A DNA stretch of 64,000 bases from Agrococcus sediminis (GTDB lineage Bacteria; Actinomycetota; Actinomycetes; Actinomycetales; Microbacteriaceae). Numbering within the stretch: position 1 is the first letter of the stretch; the number at the start of each line of letters is the position of its first letter. Under the pieces are notes generated by a model. The model worked only from the letters and a program-made list of their open reading frames with translations. It searched no databases and was not told the origin of the DNA. Of this stretch, positions 61,322-64,000 are shown in pieces. Where the stretch lies: NCBI RefSeq assembly GCF_007923295.1, contig NZ_VOIR01000013.1:124001-188000 (forward strand), given 5' to 3'. A program made the translations under genes and the position numbers.

Positions 61322-63979
61322 TCAGCGGCGGAGCCCCTCGCGCACGGCGGCGATCGCCGCGGGCATCGCGGCCGCATCCTGCCCGCCGCCCTGCGCCATG
61401 TCGGGCTTGCCGCCGCCGCCGCCGCCGAGCGCGCCCGCGGCCGCCTTGGCGAGCGGGCCCGCGACGACGCCCGCATCGCGCGCGGCCTGGTTGGTGGCGA
61501 CCACGATCGCCGGGCGGCCGTCGACCGCGCCGCCGATCGCGACGACCGCGGGGTCGGCGCCGAGGCGCTCGCGCACCTGCGACGCGACCGAGCGGAGGTC
61601 GTCGGCGGAGCCGATCCGGCCCAGGTCGACCGAGGCGAAGCGCAGCGCGCCGACCGCCTCGGCGGCCTCGGCGATCGGTCCGACGCGGCCGGCCAGCTGC
61701 TGCGACTCGAACTCGGCGATGCGCTTCTCGGCCGCCTTGAGCGAGGTCACGAGCTCCTGGATGCGGCCGGGCAGCTGCTCCTTCGGCGTCTTCAGCATGC
61801 CGGTGAGCTCGCTCACGAGCGTGCGCTCCGCGACCAGCTGGCGGAACGCATCCGGGCCCACGGCGGCCTCGACGCGCCGGTTGGTCGAGCCGACGCTCGA
61901 CTCGCTCGTGATCGAGATGAGCCCGATCTGGCTGGAGGCGCCCACGTGGGTGCCGCCGCACAGCTCCCGCGACCAGGGGCCGCCGATGTCGACCATGCGC
62001 ACGGTGTCGCCGTACTTCTCGCCGAACAGCGCCATGGCGCCGAGCGACTTCGCCTCGTCGATCGGCATGACGCGCGTCTCGACCGGCAGGTCGTCGCGGA
62101 TCGCCGAGTTCGCGATGCCCTCGAGCTCCTGGCGCATGTCGCTCGAGAGGGCGCTCGACCAGGAGAAGTCGAGGCGCATGTAGCCGGCCTTGTTGTACGA
62201 GCCCGACTGGGCCGCGTCGGGGCCGAGCAGCTGGCGCAGCGCCGCGTGCACGACGTGCGTCGCGGAGTGCGCCTGGTTGGCCGCGCGCCGGTAGAGCGGG
62301 TCGACGGCCGCGTGCGCGAGGTCGCCGACGGCGAGCTCGCCCGACGTCACCCGCACCGTGTGGCTGATGAGGCCCTGCACCGGGCGCTGCACGTCGAGCA
62401 CGTCGGCCTCGAAGCCGGAGCCGACGAGCGTGCCCTGGTCGCTGTCCTGGCCGCCCGACTCCGCGTAGAGCGACGTGGCGGTGAGGACGACCTCGACCTC
62501 GTCGCCGACGCCCGCGCGCTGCACCTGGGCGCCGTCGGCGATGATGCCGATGACCTCGCCGTCGGCCTGCAGCTCGTCGTAGCCGAGGAAGGCCGTCTCG
62601 CCCTTCGCGCGCAGCTCCGAGTAGACCGACAGGTCGGCGAGCTGCCGCCGGCGCGACTTCGCGTCGGCCTTCGCCCGCGTGCGCTGCTCGCTCATGAGCG
62701 TCTCGAACGTCGAGCGGTCGACCTCGAGGCCCGCCTCCTCGGCGATCTCCATCGTCAGGTCGATCGGGAACCCGTAGGTGTCGTGCAGCAGGAACGCCGT
62801 CTTGCCCGGCACGACGTGGCCGGAGTCGCGGCGCACGTCGGACATCGCGAGGTCGAGCACCGTCGAGCCCGACTCGAGGGTGCGGAGGAACGTCTCCTCC
62901 TCGTTCACCGCGAGCCGCGCGATGCGGGGGTAGGCGGCCTCGAGCTCGGGGTACGCGGTCACCATGGCGCGGTAGCTCGCCTCGAACAGCGCCGGGAACG
63001 TCGCCTCGTGCACGCCGAGCAGGCGCATCGAGCGCACCGAGCGGCGCATGAGGCGGCGCAGGATGTAGCCGCGGCCGTCGTTGCCGGGCGTCACCCCGTC
63101 GCCCATGAGCATGAGCGACGAGCGCACGTGGTCGGCGACCACGCGCATCCGCACGTCGTCCTCGGTGGCGGCGCCGTAGCGGCGGCCGGAGAGCTCGCCC
63201 GCGACGTCGAGCACGGGGCGCACCTGGTCGATCTCGTAGATGTTCTGCACGCCCTGCTTGAGGAACGCGACGCGCTCGAGCCCCATGCCGGTGTCGATGT
63301 TCTTGTTCGGCAGCTCGCGCACGATCGTGAAGTCGGTCTTCGAGCGCACGTCGGCGATCTCGTCCTGCATGAAGACGAGGTTCCAGATCTCGACGTACCG
63401 GTCGCTGCCGGTCGCGGGGCCGCCGTCGGGGCCGTGCTCGGGGCCGAGGTCGAAGAAGATCTCGGAGTCGGGGCCGGCGGGGCCGGGCTGCCCGGTCATC
63501 CAGTAGTTGTCCTCGAGGCCGAGGCGCTGGATGCGCGACGCGTCGACGTCGGTGACCTCGAGCCAGAGGCGCTCGGCCTCGTCGTCGGTCTCGAAGACGG
63601 TGACCCAGAGGTCCTTGGGGTCGAAGCCGAACTTGCCGTCGGCCTCGGAGCCGGTGAGCAGCTCCCACGCGTAGGCGATCGCCTCGCGCTTGAAGTAGTC
63701 GCCGAACGACCAGTTGCCGGCCATCTGGAAGAAGGTGCCGTGGCGGGGCGTGCGGCCGACCTCCTCGATGTCGAGGGTGCGGATGCACTTCTGCACGTCG
63801 GCGACGCGCGGCCAGGGGGCGGGCACCCGGCCGGAGAGGTAGGGGATGAACGGCACCATGCCGGCGATCGTGAACATGATCGCGGGGTCGTCGCTGACGA
63901 GCGACGCCGAGGGGACGATGGTGTGGTCCTTGGCCTCGAAGTGCTTCAGGAAGCGGCTGTGGATCTCTGCGGTCTGCAT
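61322..63979 (-). CDS. alaS: Alanyl-tRNA synthetase
   Basis: This 885-residue class II synthetase charges tRNA-Ala. It has the N-terminal catalytic domain (RTPRHGTFFQMAGNWSFGDYF), the tRNA-recognition domain and the editing domain with zinc ligands in AHSATHVVHAAL and ELCGGTHVG. The Gly-rich C-Ala domain ends the protein. The ATG is 21 bp from the window edge, so no promoter can be judged. It leads the co-oriented alaS-ruvX-mltG-aro stretch. Confidence 0.98.
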   Translation of the reverse strand: MQTAEIHSRFLKHFEAKDHTIVPSASLVSDDPAIMFTIAGMVPFIPYLSGRVPAPWPRVADVQKCIRTLDIEEVGRTPRHGTFFQMAGNWSFGDYFKREAIAYAWELLTGSEADGKFGFDPKDLWVTVFETDDEAERLWLEVTDVDASRIQRLGLEDNYWMTGQPGPAGPDSEIFFDLGPEHGPDGGPATGSDRYVEIWNLVFMQDEIADVRSKTDFTIVRELPNKNIDTGMGLERVAFLKQGVQNIYEIDQVRPVLDVAGELSGRRYGAATEDDVRMRVVADHVRSSLMLMGDGVTPGNDGRGYILRRLMRRSVRSMRLLGVHEATFPALFEASYRAMVTAYPELEAAYPRIARLAVNEEETFLRTLESGSTVLDLAMSDVRRDSGHVVPGKTAFLLHDTYGFPIDLTMEIAEEAGLEVDRSTFETLMSEQRTRAKADAKSRRRQLADLSVYSELRAKGETAFLGYDELQADGEVIGIIADGAQVQRAGVGDEVEVVLTATSLYAESGGQDSDQGTLVGSGFEADVLDVQRPVQGLISHTVRVTSGELAVGDLAHAAVDPLYRRAANQAHSATHVVHAALRQLLGPDAAQSGSYNKAGYMRLDFSWSSALSSDMRQELEGIANSAIRDDLPVETRVMPIDEAKSLGAMALFGEKYGDTVRMVDIGGPWSRELCGGTHVGASSQIGLISITSESSVGSTNRRVEAAVGPDAFRQLVAERTLVSELTGMLKTPKEQLPGRIQELVTSLKAAEKRIAEFESQQLAGRVGPIAEAAEAVGALRFASVDLGRIGSADDLRSVASQVRERLGADPAVVAIGGAVDGRPAIVVATNQAARDAGVVAGPLAKAAAGALGGGGGGKPDMAQGGGQDAAAMPAAIAAVREGLRR

Positions 63980-64000
63980 GGGGTCAGGTCTTTCCAGCCC

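Overview
This window comes from a very GC-rich actinobacterium, most likely a member of the Microbacteriaceae (Agrococcus-like). The gene content, the actinobacterial IHF domain fused to guanylate kinase, the helicase-dead PriA, the HGxxPAAW/Trp-associated membrane protein pair and the abundant GTG starts all fit that group. The genus call is inference.

Region 1 (1-15.3 kb) is mixed in orientation. It holds a partial membrane protein with an overlapping sensor histidine kinase, a DUF4126 membrane protein, a beta-lactamase-fold serine hydrolase, ribosomal protein S1 (rpsA, with a promoter and a strong terminator), two small membrane proteins, a DUF885 protein with an overlapping small partner, an LLM-type oxidoreductase, DNA polymerase I and a hotdog thioesterase. 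Between the convergent thioesterase and ANTAR-regulator genes sits the strangest object in the window. A single PD-(D/E)XK (DUF559-like) nuclease gene is flanked on both sides by arrays of a 20-bp repeat, and the two arrays are in inverted orientation to each other.

Region 2 (15.3-64 kb) is almost one long co-oriented stretch on the minus strand, interrupted only by a tRNA-Leu(CAA). Read in the direction of transcription (descending coordinates) it is: alaS-ruvX-mltG-aroE-aroC-aroK-aroB-aroQ-efp-nusB; two tandem secreted serine proteases with cell-wall-binding repeats; pyrR-pyrB-pyrC-(PH-like membrane protein)-carA-carB-pyrF-[mihF::gmk], ending in two hairpins; rpoZ-coaBC-metK-priA-fmt-rsmB; rpe-hisE-hisG-hisF-hisI-trpE-(Trp membrane protein)-(HGxxPAAW)-trpC-trpB-trpA-lgt; gltB-gltD; pyk; and an ANTAR response regulator. 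Most neighbours overlap by 4 bp (ATGA or GTGA) or lie within a few bases, so translation is probably coupled. The stretch serves chorismate, tryptophan, histidine, pyrimidine, S-adenosylmethionine, CoA and glutamate synthesis plus translation.

Two regulatory patterns stand out. The pyrR leader carries a PyrR-binding-loop consensus whose stem includes the Shine-Dalgarno bases. At least eight genes have a TAGGCT-like -10 box only 6-7 nt before the start codon, which predicts leaderless transcripts. Apart from the nuclease/repeat element and the protease pair, the window looks like ordinary core genome.
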